Below, piece after piece: positions 18,801 to 31,800 of a stretch of 64,000 nucleotides of DNA (position 1 is the first letter of the stretch; every line of letters begins with the position of its first letter). The notes beneath the pieces were generated by a model. It had not been told where the DNA came from. It did no database searches and saw only the letters and a list, made by a program, of their open reading frames with translations. A program made the translations under genes and the position numbers. The stretch is from assembly GCA_024305405.1 (NCBI GenBank), contig JAKNDB010000104.1, positions 248,001 to 312,000 of the forward strand, read 5' to 3'. The stretch is from Dirofilaria immitis (lineage: Eukaryota > Nematoda > Chromadorea > Rhabditida > Onchocercidae).

Positions 18801-21544
18801 AGTTTTGCTGATTTTTTTTTCCATTACAATGTATTCACTTACAAATACTACTTTTTCCACTTTTCATCCCTCCTTTTCATTCAACTCTATGCAAATTCCT
18901 CAGAAGATACGACTATTGAAGTACTACTGCTTAAGAGGACCTATCGCCCATTATACCGAAATTGAAGCATTTCATTTTTAATTTAAAATTGGATCTCAAT
19001 TTACTTATTGAAACAAATACTAAATACCTCATGCTAAGAAGATGCGCCCAAACAAGATCATGGTCCGTATAGCTTTCAAGATCGACTAGTGTACATGGTG
19101 CACCAGTAAGTATTGCAAGACCTTCCAGTGTACGTCCTGCAGGTAATTTTGCATAACAGCCAAGGATTTTTGCGAGTGCTTTCTCGATTAAGGAAACCCA
19201 AAGCTAAAAAAATTAGAATATTTTTGAAAATAGAAATAGCATATTTTTCTGTCTCATCGAATCTGTAGTCCACATAAAGTAAGGAAGTTCAAAAGCTAAA
19301 TCTGACTAATGTATGCCATTCCAACTGCTTAATAATTTTGAGCTACTCATGAACCTCAATTCACGTTTTAATTTTTGAATTCGCGATAGAAAAGAGCAAA
19401 ATAAAAATCCTAATTTCTATACGGAAAACTAAACAATGCAATCCAAAAAAACCTGATTGCGTCGTCCAACAGCGAAAGCTAGTCCATGAGTCTGAGAATG
19501 ACATGGAAAAAAATCGTCAACAAGAACTACCTTCCAGTGACCATCAATACAAAGCCTAGGATTTGATATTTAAAATTAGCTGACAATAAGAGCTACTTGG
19601 AAAATTTTCGGAAAGAAAACGTTGAAATTTCAAAAACAAACATCGTAAGCCATCAAATACCTAACAAAAAGAAAAATATGTTTTACCGTATTTGATAGAC
19701 TCCCCAAGGATTATAAATCTTTGTAAGAAAAATTTGATCTAGAATATCCGGCCTTTCAGCGATAACTGCTAGAGCTGATAAAAACCAGCAATTACCTAAA
19801 CAACCTGCAAAAAACAAATGACTCAGACATTCATAACTGAATTTAATGTGTTTTAAAAAACATTTCGAGAAATTCAATTTGAAAAAATTTCAGAAACTTA
19901 TCAAATTTTTAAGTACTGAAAAAAACTATGCCATATATCACGACATATTGGGACATAAATAGATTTTGTAACTTAATGTTAAAACCTTAAATCCAAAAAA
20001 ATGAAAAAAATTAACCTTGCTCGATATCCGATGGCATAGGATCTAGAAATACGGACCACCTATAACGCCTGCCATCTTTTGTGTAGATGTCTTGCGGTCG
20101 AAGCCAAATCAAATCGTTCGCATTCAACTTTTTATTATCTAATCTTCTATCAATAATAAAATCACCAATAGATTTCTTCGAATGAGGAAAACTGTCGTCA
20201 ATAAACGGCATGTTATTTTCCCTGCAAAAATAATTTGCAATTAATCTATTCAACAAAAATAAACGAAATATACCCTAAGTGATTTACTGAACTACTTTTT
20301 TTGCATTTTGTCTTTTTGTTTCAGGTCTCTTAAATCGCACACTCTTAAAGCCCTAGAGCTCTAAGAAAATCTGAAAAGCTTTGCGTTGAGATCTAAGTTA
20401 TCCACTGAGGAGAAGCTGTACTTACTGAACTGTTTGTTTTCAACGTAAGGAACCATAATAGTAAGCCTTGAATGTAATTTTACAAGATTGAAACTGAAAC
20501 TATGAAAAACAGATCCTATTATATCTAATGCAATATATATAATGTGGACCCACGAATAATAGGCTTATGCCTCTTTTTGTCCATTCTTTCACAGAAGTTT
20601 CTAAAGGCTGCTTCTGCAAGAAATTATACGTTTTATTGTTTACTGAGCGTTTTGTTCTTTGCCTCAATTCGTTATTTCCATTGTTCTGCAAATATTATTG
20701 AAGCTGATGTTACACTATCCATGAATGTTTGAAGTTACCTGCAGAACCGAACAATCCGATCATATTCAGAAGCAGCATCTTTTTCATCATTTTGCAGCAA
20801 TTGAGACGATGATGCTGAGATAACATGATATGGTACTAGTGGAGGTTGCATCTGAATATCAATAAATTTGCTGAAATCATTTGAAGAAATATTTCCCAAT
20901 ATTTACAATAATTTATAACAGTTTCAAGAATCATCACTGATTAATCACTGATCGAATTTTCAATATGCTGATTTCAATGACAATGTGATTTTGTGTGTAT
21001 AGTAATCCGACGGAAAAATTCTTTTCTCTCAAATCTATTTAAGAAATCTCAAATTTTTTGTTGATAAAGTCATTAAATCTCTATTTTCTACCTTTGTTGG
21101 TGATACATAAGGAAATACCTTTACTGGTGATGCAGGAGGAAATGTTGCAATATTTGATCGTGATGAGCCTAAGATAGCAGGCAATATTTTAATTTCACTT
21201 AACGCTGAATCGATTACATTTAATGCGCCAGTTAACGAAATTTCTGAAATTAAAAATTAAAATTAGTGTTAATTATTCATGTATACTGATATATTACAAT
21301 TAAACTTTCACATAAAATTAAATTTCGAAAAAACGGTAAAATGCCGGAGTTTTTATTAAATTCACTCTTATAAATTGATTCAGTAAGTGAGAAACTTAAT
21401 TGGTAATTTGAATAATTGACTACGTTGAGGTCGTAAAATAGTATGGCTCGATGAAACAGCATTTTGCGATCCGCAAGAAGCACAGAACAATGATGCGGCG
21501 TCGTTGAGAAGCGTACAATACTTACACGACCACGCACCATACAT
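15828..21544 (-). CDS. SOL/CAPN15-type calpain cysteine protease
   Basis: Intracellular papain-fold protease of the small-optic-lobes/CAPN15 class. Exons: 21544-about 21400, 21243-21092, 20851-20739, 20221-20016, 19804-19687, 19555-19453, 19203-19028, 18678-18544, 18435-18270, 18074-17983, 17589-17443, 17229-17093, 16867-16771, 16651-16557, 16435-16344, 16249-16160, 16034-15828. Exon 1 encodes one RanBP2-type zinc finger (WSCKYC, Asn, then CASCG). The protease core has [14 protein letters not shown] (catalytic Cys), [23 protein letters not shown] (catalytic His) and [12 protein letters not shown] (catalytic Asn). The C-terminal half keeps the CAPN15 signature: [29 protein letters not shown] and PPMHRQ. 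It is roughly 750 residues, shorter than human CAPN15, which has several fingers. The phase between exon 1 and exon 2 is unresolved. Three exons (17229-17093, 16651-16557, 16435-16344) are each one base short at an A/T run. The intron 17590-17982 carries a bacterial insertion. Confidence 0.92.
17692..17918 (+). pseudogene. Wolbachia-like virB8-virB9 fragment (nuclear insertion)
   Basis: Bacterial type IV secretion sequence inside a calpain intron, on the opposite strand. From 17745 an ATG opens a frame with a signal peptide ([19 protein letters not shown]) followed by [18 protein letters not shown] and [17 protein letters not shown], which is the N-terminus of a rickettsial VirB9 protein. Just upstream, in another frame, [16 protein letters not shown] ends at a stop at 17756-17758, matching the VirB8 C-terminus; the two frames overlap by 14 bases as in a bacterial operon. 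The VirB8 part reads further upstream to about 17692 only if one C of CCCC (17706-17709) is skipped, so it carries a frameshift. VirB9 similarity stops near 17918, where unrelated A/T-rich intron sequence resumes. Only about 58 codons of VirB9 are present, so this cannot make a working protein. Wolbachia as donor is inferred from the host group. Confidence 0.85.
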
Positions 21545-21711
21545 TTTTCATTACCATACTATCTATCTATCACAATTATACACCCGTCACCTTCAAATAT
21601 GGCTGCGCCTGAAACAACTTTTTTTTTAGAAAAAATTGAAGCTATCCTCTCTTTCTCGCAATATGTGTAGTCTCAGCAAATAATCTTACTTTCTCTTCCT
21701 CTTTGTACCTT

Positions 21712-21813
21712 TCTCAGTTATTCTAAAATGACGTCTATGAGATGACCCTTGATCGGCATCTCAACGCATAAGGATTATAAAGGAAAAGAGCTCAATATTA
21801 AGAAAAGTTAAGG

Positions 21814-21844
<31 letters not shown>

Positions 21845-21915
21845 TTCTTTCTTTCTCTTTCCTTCTCTCAATTAATTTAAAATGACGTCTATGTAATGAC
21901 CTTTGACCAGCATAT
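21712..21915. repeat. Diverged ~154-bp tandem duplication
   Basis: The motif AAAATGACGTCTATG occurs at 21725 and again at 21879, with related flanks (TCTCAGTTATTCT and TCTCAATTAATTT before; GATGACCCTTGAT and AATGACCTTTGAC after). The two copies are separated by a CT tract. It lies 170-370 bases upstream of the calpain start codon. Confidence 0.7.
21814..21870. repeat. CT-rich simple repeat
   Basis: (CT)n followed by TTTC and CTTT units on the plus strand, inside the duplicated segment upstream of the calpain gene. Confidence 0.9.
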
Positions 21916-22638
21916 GAATACAACTTAAACATTACAAAGAAAAGTTTAGTTCTACAAAATATTAACAGGAATCAATGATAATCGTAAAATAAAAATGAAA
22001 AAGATGAAATAAAATTATGCCACTCATATTTCATGTAAAAATAGAATTCAAAATTCTCGAACCAATCAATATCTGACTTCCGTCATGATCATCTAAACAA
22101 TCATAAGCGATTCGAACCGTCAACAACATGACGCATTCTATACATAAGTTTCGATCATCTCCGTTTGATAAAATTAAATTGATAAATCGGTTAAATCGGA
22201 ATGACTGAACTGATAGCATTGATATATTCTTGCAATGAAGAAGATTAATTCACTGCAATGTCTATCCGAAACTACCGGATAAATGCATTATATACCAATG
22301 TGAATGTTGTAATGCCCGAGAACTATCGGGAAAAGATGATGCAAAGAAAACGAACAACGAATGTTGGATGTAATAGCTATGCTATCTATGAACTTATTGG
22401 ATCGTATAATGAGTGTTGTCATAGTGATTGAACTCATTTCAAATTACCGGAAGATTTGATCGATAAATGGAATGCGTGGCATCATGCTAAGAAAATTTAA
22501 ATATGACACATTCTCTGTTCCTTGTTATCTGTGATAAGAAGGAATTTAATGACTTCATAAAATCAGGAAAATTCGTGACAGCTTCAATTCCATTGTTTTT
22601 CTTTCTCACCCATGAGAAAATTAACCATAATTCCCATT

Positions 22639-22692
22639 TTCCTCTCCCTCTCTCTCCCTCTCTTTCTCTCTCTCTTATTTTTTCTCTCTCCT
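22639..22692. repeat. CT-rich simple repeat
   Basis: A second polypyrimidine tract of CTCTCC and CTCT units on the plus strand, intergenic. Confidence 0.85.
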
Positions 22693-24232
22693 TTTATTTT
22701 CGCTTTAATTTGTCTCACTAGAATACCAAATTCAAAATCCAAATGTTAAAAAAAAAAGTAAATAAAAGTTAAAAATAAGGGAAGATGAAAAATAGAGAAA
22801 AGTCAAATAAATAACAATGGGAATAAAGAATGGTCAGACAAAAATCGAAAAAAAGAAAGTTTTTGAAAACCGAAAACAAAAGGTCAGGCAGGTCAGGCAA
22901 ATAATATTGAAAAGCTCTTGAGCTCATTTCTCACTCACTGGTCTTAGAAAATCACCTGAGTGAATTCTTCCCTCTTTTATCCGATCGTTATTTCTCACTT
23001 CTACCATGTCTCACATAACATCGTTAATTGGCTGAAATTTTCTGCAAGATTCTTATATTCTAGAGTGATATCATGATGGGAAGAAATGCTTCTGGAAATT
23101 CATTAAATTTGCATATTTGCTTGGTTGATATCACTTCTGCAGAAATTGTGCATATTTTGAAGGTGAAGTAACGAAAGTAAATGATAAGGCAAAAATTTGC
23201 ATAAATTATCAAAAGCCATAGAAACAGCACGAAAACTGTTTTTGTTCCTTCGAAACATTTCACTCGCTTCTTGCTTAGTTTCCGGTTGTCTCGATCACTA
23301 GTCTCTCGAGGTTAAATTATATACTTCAATTCGGGTATGTAGAATCAAGTATCGAGAATCTAGCTGTTGATTACATTTCGTTAATATTTGATATTTGTTG
23401 AAAATTAATGGCAAAGATTTTGTTAGAAAATTTCTAATTTTATTGATACTTCCAATTAGTTTTGTACTTTTTTAGTAAATTTGTAAATTAAAATTTAATA
23501 TTCCATAATCAATAACAGAAAAACATTCTTTGGCCTATGAAATTTTTTAAAAACCGTAGTAATTTTTAAAATTTCAGTTTATTTTTTGTTTTTATAATTT
23601 TGATAAATCTGTAAAGATCTTTAGAATCTTGAAATAAGAAGGAATATTAAGTAAAACCATATTACAATTTCATATGATTTGTCCGGTTGAAATTAGAATT
23701 GTCTTAAAATATCATTTCACGTGGACGATAATACAGAATTTTTCATGTCTACCAGTAAAAATGGACAAATTAAATACATCAATTTGTCTTTGGCACTGTA
23801 AACTTTTCTCGAGAAGTAAAAGCAGAGAGTTTTTGGCGTAGTACGCTTATGATAATGCCAATCAGTATCATTTTATACAATTAGCCAATTTAATGTTTTA
23901 AGTTAAATGAAATTGAATTGTTAAAGCATTTTTAAATCAAAGTAAATCTTATCGAATTTTAGATCAGTTACCTTACATAGTCAAATTACAATTCTATTGC
24001 TGACAACAAAAGCATCAAAATGGTTAGCTTATCAATTAATCTCATTTATGAAGTTTAGGCGGAATTCACGATATATGGCATTATTGATTATTGCATGAAG
24101 AAGACCTTTCGACTACCAGTGACTTTTCGGCTTTTAATCATTTTAAAGCTATGAAATAGAATAAATATATCAGTAAGGCATACGAATAGTAAATGAATGA
24201 ATTTTTCAGAAAAATTATTATTTCATATTTAG

Positions 24233-26264
24233 AATGATTCGGAAAAAGGCTATCTCAATGAAAATGCTCCAAGTTTGAATCTCGAGCAATCAGAAGGTAC
24301 ACTAATTAAACATCTTTCGGTAAATTAATGATAGGCAGAATTGTTATGGTTTAAAAATAAGGCTATGAATTAATTTTTGAATTTTATCAAATACTTCTAA
24401 TTTTCAAAAAGTTAGTTAACATATTGAAAACTAACCGTATTTTATTGTTGCGACTTAGGATATCATTAGAAAATATAAAAAGTTTTTGTAATTTTAGATG
24501 AATTATAAATTTCTTTAGAAATTATCATCATTGAATATTGAGTCATTCAGTTTCATTGAAATTTGCATATCTGGAATACCTTTTATTAAAAAAACTGATT
24601 TGTCTTTAGCCACTGAAAATTCGAAAACTCAGAAGACAATGAAAACAATTTCTGCTAGTGTCAAAGGTGGTGCCAAAAAGGCGAAACATCAGCGACTGTA
24701 ATCGCTGGCGGTGAAAGCGGCGATGGTTTACAGCAAAATTTCAACAAGGATCGAGATACTACTATCCATAGAACCAATGTGCTATCACCAAAATTTCAAC
24801 TTTTCATCCGTTCTCGAACATATTTGACTCAAGAAGTTAATTTTATTTACTCAATTTCACTCCATTTACTTTCTATAAAATTATTTAAAAATCCTGTTTT
24901 TATTATTAGGATTAAATAGTAATCTAAAAATTGCCGAAAATTAAAAACTTCGAATATTTTTCTTTATAATAGATGAAATAAAACGAGCAGAAATTTAAGT
25001 TACGACTGAAATGATTTTGAAAAATGAACGATGACTTTCCTAAATTAATTTTTTTGGAATATTCAGGCAAATGCAGAATATTTATCACGACTTCTTAAGG
25101 AAAAAGAAGAATTGAAAATGTTACCAAATGCTTTTCATTTTAAACATGCCTTTCGTCTTGTTGATGATGGTATATCATTTCACCATTTAAAATGATTAAT
25201 ATTAAGTTCTTTGGTAGTTATTTATCATAGTCTATCTGAATTTATATTTTCTTCAATTTTTTGTTAGTTATTAAATTTTCAAATTCTTATCATACAGAAA
25301 TTGCCAAAATTCGCGCATGTCTTGGACGGATGGCGAAAGTTAAAGAAGATGGAGTAAAATGTATTGATAAAGAAAAGCCTCTATCGGGAGTATGTCAAGA
25401 AACCACGAAAGATTCATTATCAACTGTGACAAGTGGGAAAAAGTTTTGCTACAGGAGAAAATATTCATTCCCGTAAAAGAATATCCCAATGTTAGCTTTT
25501 TTTTGTTATCAGTAAAGGTGCATTCTCGTCAATACTAAATATAAAATGTTATGAATATTTTAGTATTTAAAAGTGTAGTAATTTTTTTAACAATCTTAAC
25601 ATTGTGAGTTTTGAGTTTCCAAAATCGTTAAAATTCTAAAACTTTTGAATCTAAAAATTTGAGCAGTAATAATTGGTTTATTATTGTAGTATAATTTTGT
25701 GGGACGTATTCTTGGTCCACGTGGATTGACAGCAAAACAACTTGAAGAAGAATCTGGTTGTCGCATTATGATTCGTGGACGTGGATCAACTCGTGAGGTT
25801 ATTTATTTTATACCAATTTTTTTTCAAAAATTTGGTGAATAAAAAGAAATCACTTCAAAAATTAAATTATAATTAGAGAAAGAATTGTAAGAATAAAATC
25901 GAGAATAATTTCAGGATAGTACAAATCGAGAAAATATCAGCAACGATCATACGAAGGAAGAGTTGCATGTATTAGTACAATGTGAAGATATTGAAGAGAT
26001 AGCAAAAGAAAAGATGAAACGGGCAATTGAATGTATTCATTATTTTCTTATTCCTCCAGTATGTTACTTACCTCTTATTTACCTTTTCTATAGCTATACT
26101 CATACCTGTACCTATACCTATACATATACCTATATTTATATGTTTATTTCTGCATTTATTCAATAGACAGAAAACTTTTCATAAATATGCAAATTATTTC
26201 GTAATATCATTCTGACTGAACAATTATTTCTTAATTAATTTTATATATATATATATTTGCTTCC

Positions 26265-26308
<44 letters not shown>

Positions 26309-28817
26309 AGATTAGATTAAAGAATAAATAAATTATAATTATAATTATAAATAAATAAATGCATAATTAAATTATATTCATAATATTATTGGTATAAATA
26401 AATTTGAAAAGAATAACAATTATTAAAAATTATTAAAAGATAATTTGCTAAGCCTGATGGTGAAGATGAATTAAAACGTAAGCAATTAATGGAATTATCA
26501 ATCATCAATGGTACTTATAGACCAACTAATGCTTCTCGATTAGCATTCCGTAAGTATTTTTAAATGATTAATTTTGCTTATTGATTTCATATATAATAAT
26601 TAGATTATTTCAAGTTAATATAAATGAATAACTAATAAATTCATATTTATTGAATGTCCAAAATTTCTCGATAACATTTTGAAAAAGAATGCGATTTTTA
26701 AAATTATATTGGAATATTGTTGTTGTGCTTATGATTTTATTTTATTTTTAAATAGCTTGATTACAAACAAGTAATTATTGATTAAGATTGTTATATTTAG
26801 ATAATCGTTCCCTATTACGACCAATTAATTGTGGCCAAATTGGGCCAGAGAATTCAATCCGTAGAATGAGTAATTTTCCGATAGTTACAAATGGCGGTAT
26901 TGAGGTTGGCAAATCAAGAAACATTTTTATTATTGTTGAAATTCAATAAATTGTTGCTTAATCGAATAATAATTTATATAGTCAAATAAGTCTATGAAAA
27001 ATCAATAAATTTCAAATAAATCATCAAAATTTCATAAACTGTTATGATTGATCTTTCTTTTGGATATCAACTAAAATAATTTTATTTATATTTTTAAAAG
27101 TTTTCTTCCTTTATTTATATATTTACAAATATAATCAATACTTTTTCTAATCATTCATTAATTATATTGATTGTTAATTTTTAAGTTAACAAGAAATTAA
27201 AACGAATCATATTTCAGGATGGCAGACGTACCACAATCTATGATCCTAGGTAAATCCATTCTAAATAATTTGCAAAATTATTGTTATTTATTATTTCCAA
27301 AGTGAATTTTAACTAATAGAATGTATAGTTAAATATTTTCATAAAAAGAATAAAATTATTTTAAAATTGAACTTTTCCATTTTTTTTTTTTGTTTAATAG
27401 AAAAATAAAAATGAGAAAAGCTAAAATTGAATAGATACCAAAATAAAAAGAATACATTATTGATTTGTATGGTAAAAATTATTTCTTCTTTCTTTTGATA
27501 TACTTTCTTTTGATAAATCAATTTTTCAATTTGAAATATTTCCATCTATATGCTATAAAAATTAATTTTCTCATAGAAAAATTCGCATATTAATCAAAAG
27601 AAACATTTCCCAACATTGTGAGAAAAGATGCGGAAATTTAAAATGAGAAAAGAAAATGCAGAAAGTCTTATTCTTTTAACAGATTAAATTAAAGTAATAA
27701 TATTTATCATTTCAAATGAAACATATATAGAGGAATCGTAAACTTGCCATTTGGCCCAGTACAACAACATCCGTATAATACAGCCTATACACGTCAAACT
27801 CTTGCATCACTCGGATTTGATATGGATGCTTTTGAGGTTACTGATTGTTATGGTAAACGAATGAGTAATAAAGCGCCTGCTAGGTAAGTTTTGCATAAAT
27901 AATATGCAAATAAAATTCTATTATCAATACCATGAGTAGAAGACTTCATGTGAAATAAATTCGAGAACTGAACCTGAGCATTGCGAGGAAGTCCTTACAA
28001 TCATATATATCATGCATATATATCTTGTTGTAAATTAAATTCCCTTTACGTAGCGTTAAATTTCCTTCCATGAAGTGTTTTCAGTAACAGTAACCAAGTC
28101 GCTGCAACTACAGCAGCAGTAGCAAATACTGCGCACTATCCTCATCGATATGGATTCGGTGTTCCGTTTATCGATCCGTTCAATATGCCGTACGTCTGGA
28201 ATCCATCAATGAATTCAGCGATGTTCGGCGTTTTTGATAATTCCTCCAATGCGCTAGCCAAGGACTATTGCAATCAAGTAATGGTTGGGTAAGTTTTTTA
28301 TTAGGCGTAAATGACACATCTTATGTCTTCAAGATATCATTATGGGAAAATTGGAATCTGATAATCGTTTCTCTGTCGATACTTAATAAAAATGAAGTGA
28401 TCTGGGAGAGAAGTTGTTTGTCAAGAATAAGAAATATCTAGTCAAGTTCGGACTTTATCTTATTTTATCATGATTGTTTTCTACTGACTTCAATTCCCAC
28501 ACTTTGTATGAATCTCATTTTAACATAAGAAGACAATGGAGTTGGGAGAGGAAAAAGACTAGCGATCGATTAATTACTTTCGTCAAGAATGACAAATTAA
28601 ATTCATCTTTTCCTAAATTTTCCATTTTTCAATTTCTATTAGATTTTCGCCAACGATCATCAGCAATGGAGCATCGATTGGAGGTGATGGAATGGCACAA
28701 GCATCTAACGCTTCACCCGTCAATCTTCACCAGTACAATACGACTACGACATTAATTAATGGAACTTCAACAATTCGCAATGATGGATCCGGCGATGGGC
28801 AAAATAATCATCATTGA
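24233..28817 (+). CDS. STAR-family RNA-binding protein (GLD-1/ASD-2/Quaking type), 5' end missing
   Basis: Binds mRNA to control translation, splicing or stability; STAR proteins act as dimers. Exons: 24233-24296, 24610-24835, 25067-25169, 25298-25490, 25690-25797, 25915-26058, 26453-26549, 26801-26904, 27218-27249, 27731-27883, 28085-28288, 28643-28817 (stop TGA). At least 534 residues are encoded. QUA1: [19 protein letters not shown] and [36 protein letters not shown] and [10 protein letters not shown], then [12 protein letters not shown]2: [13 protein letters not shown] and IINGTYRP. The C-terminal part is rich in Asn, Ser, Ala and Gly and is not recognisable. Exons 24610-24835 and 25298-25490 are each one base short at an AAAAA run (24675-24679 and 25438-25442). 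The exon at 24233 starts in phase 0 without a usable Met, so upstream exons exist. Which STAR paralogue this is remains open; the KH variable loop is unlike GLD-1. Confidence 0.9.
26253..26305. repeat. (AT)n microsatellite in STAR intron
   Basis: AT units at about 26243-26256 and 26271-26305, split by a short TTGCTTCCCTC spacer, in the intron between the KH and QUA2 exons. Confidence 0.85.
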
Positions 28818-31800
28818 ATGCTAAAAATGTAGGAGAAAATGGAAGACAAAATATTCGTTTCATTCACGCATAATATTTTTTAAAACTGAATTTCTTTATC
28901 AAATTATTTATTGTTTAATTTAATTTTAATTTTATCGAAAAACAATTATTAATTCTCTCTAACAAAAAGCAGTAACACAATTCTTTTTCTGTTGTATAAC
29001 ATTTTAAAATAATAATTCATGATTATATCATGTTGAAAATACAACATTCCAATTCAACATAACAGATTAAAATCGGTAAATATCAATTCAAATAATTAAA
29101 TTCCGAATAACGAATAACTCATAGTTTCTCGAGACGATCATTATTTCGCATAACATCTTGACATGATTATCTTATAATCGATCAATTATTTCTATGGTTA
29201 TATCTAAGGTTGTCTTTTTTTTTATTATTCTATTCCTGGAAAATAGAAACGAAGTGATGAATTGATGGATTCTGTCATATTATTCCGGATTTCGGTGTGA
29301 AAGGTTTCTTGATGATATCAAATTGAACAGAACTTGTTTATTGTCTTTATTGTAGTATCATATCTTTCAGATAATTTATTTCTAATTTATAAATCAAAAT
29401 TAGTTCTATGATAATTGAATTATTTCAAGTTTGTTTAAATGCATTCGTTATTTAATTTTCTTTAAGGTTTTTATGAAAGCTATCCAGAAATCCTCAATTT
29501 TTTTTTCTTATTATTCTCGTCAAACATCCCTAAACTTTGCGCATTTAATGCTAAATAAATATCATTTGTTAATTGTATTAAATATGTAATATCTTTGTTA
29601 AACAAAATTATATGATAATTCTTTATTAATGTTCATTTTTAGTTGTTTAACTAATATTAAATAATATTTTGAAGAAGTTGTAGAATAACACTTGATCATT
29701 ACATACATCATGCATTGTCAAAAAATATTTCAATACATTTCATTTATCTTTGAAAAGATGTAAATATTATGGATGTAATGTGATACTAAAAAAACAATCA
29801 GACAAAATAAATTGGAAAAATTCCAATCATTTCTTATTAGATATACAAATTATTTTCAAAACTAACTTTTGATAATACAGAAATTCTAACAATCAATTTG
29901 GAACTTTCTAAAGATCAGGTTAAAATTTTTTGACAATAAGGTGAAATTTCCTGGCGATCAGGTTGGATTTCCTGATGATCAGATTAGAACCTGAATGCGA
30001 GCAGTAGTTTTGATGATTTGCATCATTTCAACATCCAATTTTATGAAATACTCTACCGTATTTACAATAATAGTGCTTTAATATACCTAGGAGGACATTT
30101 CTCGTTACAACGCCTGTTGTAAAGATTCAGAGAAACAACCAAAGATACAAAATATAATAATGTTGCGAAATAGAAGTATTTGAAAAAGTATCTAGGATTT
30201 TTCCCGTACATCTATTATTCCATATTTCGAAGTTCAGAAAGAGCATATTCAGAAGTATTGCCATTTGTACTTCTTTGGTTTATATTCATTATATCTCATC
30301 TACTATTCGATGATAATACTTTTTCGATGTAGTCCTTTCTGATTATTTATCTTAATCAATTGATAAAACAACTTGACAATTTTAAAATTTACATCGGAAA
30401 TTACCTTATTTAAGTAAAATATGGTATATGATAATTTTCTACCTGTAATTAAATATTTCGCTCATTGAACCTACTTAGCTGATATGAATTATTTAATTCA
30501 ATAAAAACGAATATATTCAGAATTATCATTACTTTTTGAATTTATGAAAACTTTTAATTAATCAATTATGAAGATTTTCTAATCACTACTAATTCCTGTT
30601 TGTTAAAACTGATGATAACTTTTGATTACATTAACATCAATGATTTCTATTCTTTATCAAATTTTAATTCATTCATTTGATACAAAAGATTGAAATTAAT
30701 AAATAAATAAAGGACAAAAGAGGTCGATGAGATAGAAAATTTCTTCATTCACTAATCTGAAATAACAATCAGTGTGTAGTTTTGTTTTGTTTTTTTCAGA
30801 AGAATGAAAACTTTGTAAAAAAATAAAAAAATAATCAACTCTGCTGGGAATGATCATTTTGCACTTTTATTTATCACTTTTGCATTCATCAAAAAGCATC
30901 CATCCACTTTTTCAAACATTTCCCTTAAAATTCCTAACTTTTTTAATACACATTTTAGCGATGAAAATTTGTGAGAAAAATTTTTATACTTATCTTTTCC
31001 TGTTTTTGAATTTTAAAAATTCCGCACAATGGTAAAATTTGATGTTGGCTAGAAGAATTTGTTTTATCTGATATATGAATTTCAAATTTCCAGTCTTTTT
31101 CCATTTTTCTTCTGCCATTGCTTCATTTTTTCAAATTATATGATAAATGTAAATTTAATTATTTTTTCTTCTTTCCTCTTTGAAATTCAATTATCATTCT
31201 CCTTTTTGGAAATTTCCTTTATCAAATTTATTTTTCTTAATTTTGTTACTTGAATAATAAAATTGAAATTTTGTCTGAAAAATTAACTTCAAGAATTTTG
31301 AAATATTAATTTAAAACGGTTTTTAAATTTTAAAGCTTTTTTGTAAAAAAGTAACAAGTTAGACCTCATATTTCTGGATTTTCCAATTCTAAGATTTATA
31401 TGAATCAAAATTTTGTTTCTCGAATATATTCATGTGTTGATAGTGATCCCAAAAATTGAATTACAGTAATTAAAATAGACTCGAAGTTATATTTTAATGT
31501 CATTTCTTTAAGAATTCTGTGATGAATATTTTAGATTTTCATGAGCATATTACTGTCGATACCCTATAAAGATTTTATATTTTCTGCAAAGAATGCCCAT
31601 TTTGTGTCTTTTTATTTCCATAACAAATTTTACGATAATATTAGCCATAATATTAGCCTAGTCCTAACTTCGATTATTAGCGATGAGAAATCCAGTCTCT
31701 TTTAAATTTTATATCGCATCAAATTAAAATGCACTTTTATAATAGCACTGTCTGATGTCAAAATATTTTCAAAATATTTTTGACTATTTCATAAAAATAG

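Larger units (their letters stand above)
21545..24232. other. Intergenic region between divergent genes
   Basis: Separates the calpain start (minus strand) from the first recognised STAR exon (plus strand). It contains two CT-rich tracts and a diverged tandem duplication, listed separately. The missing 5' exon or exons of the STAR gene probably lie here; I could not pick one with confidence. Confidence 0.55.
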
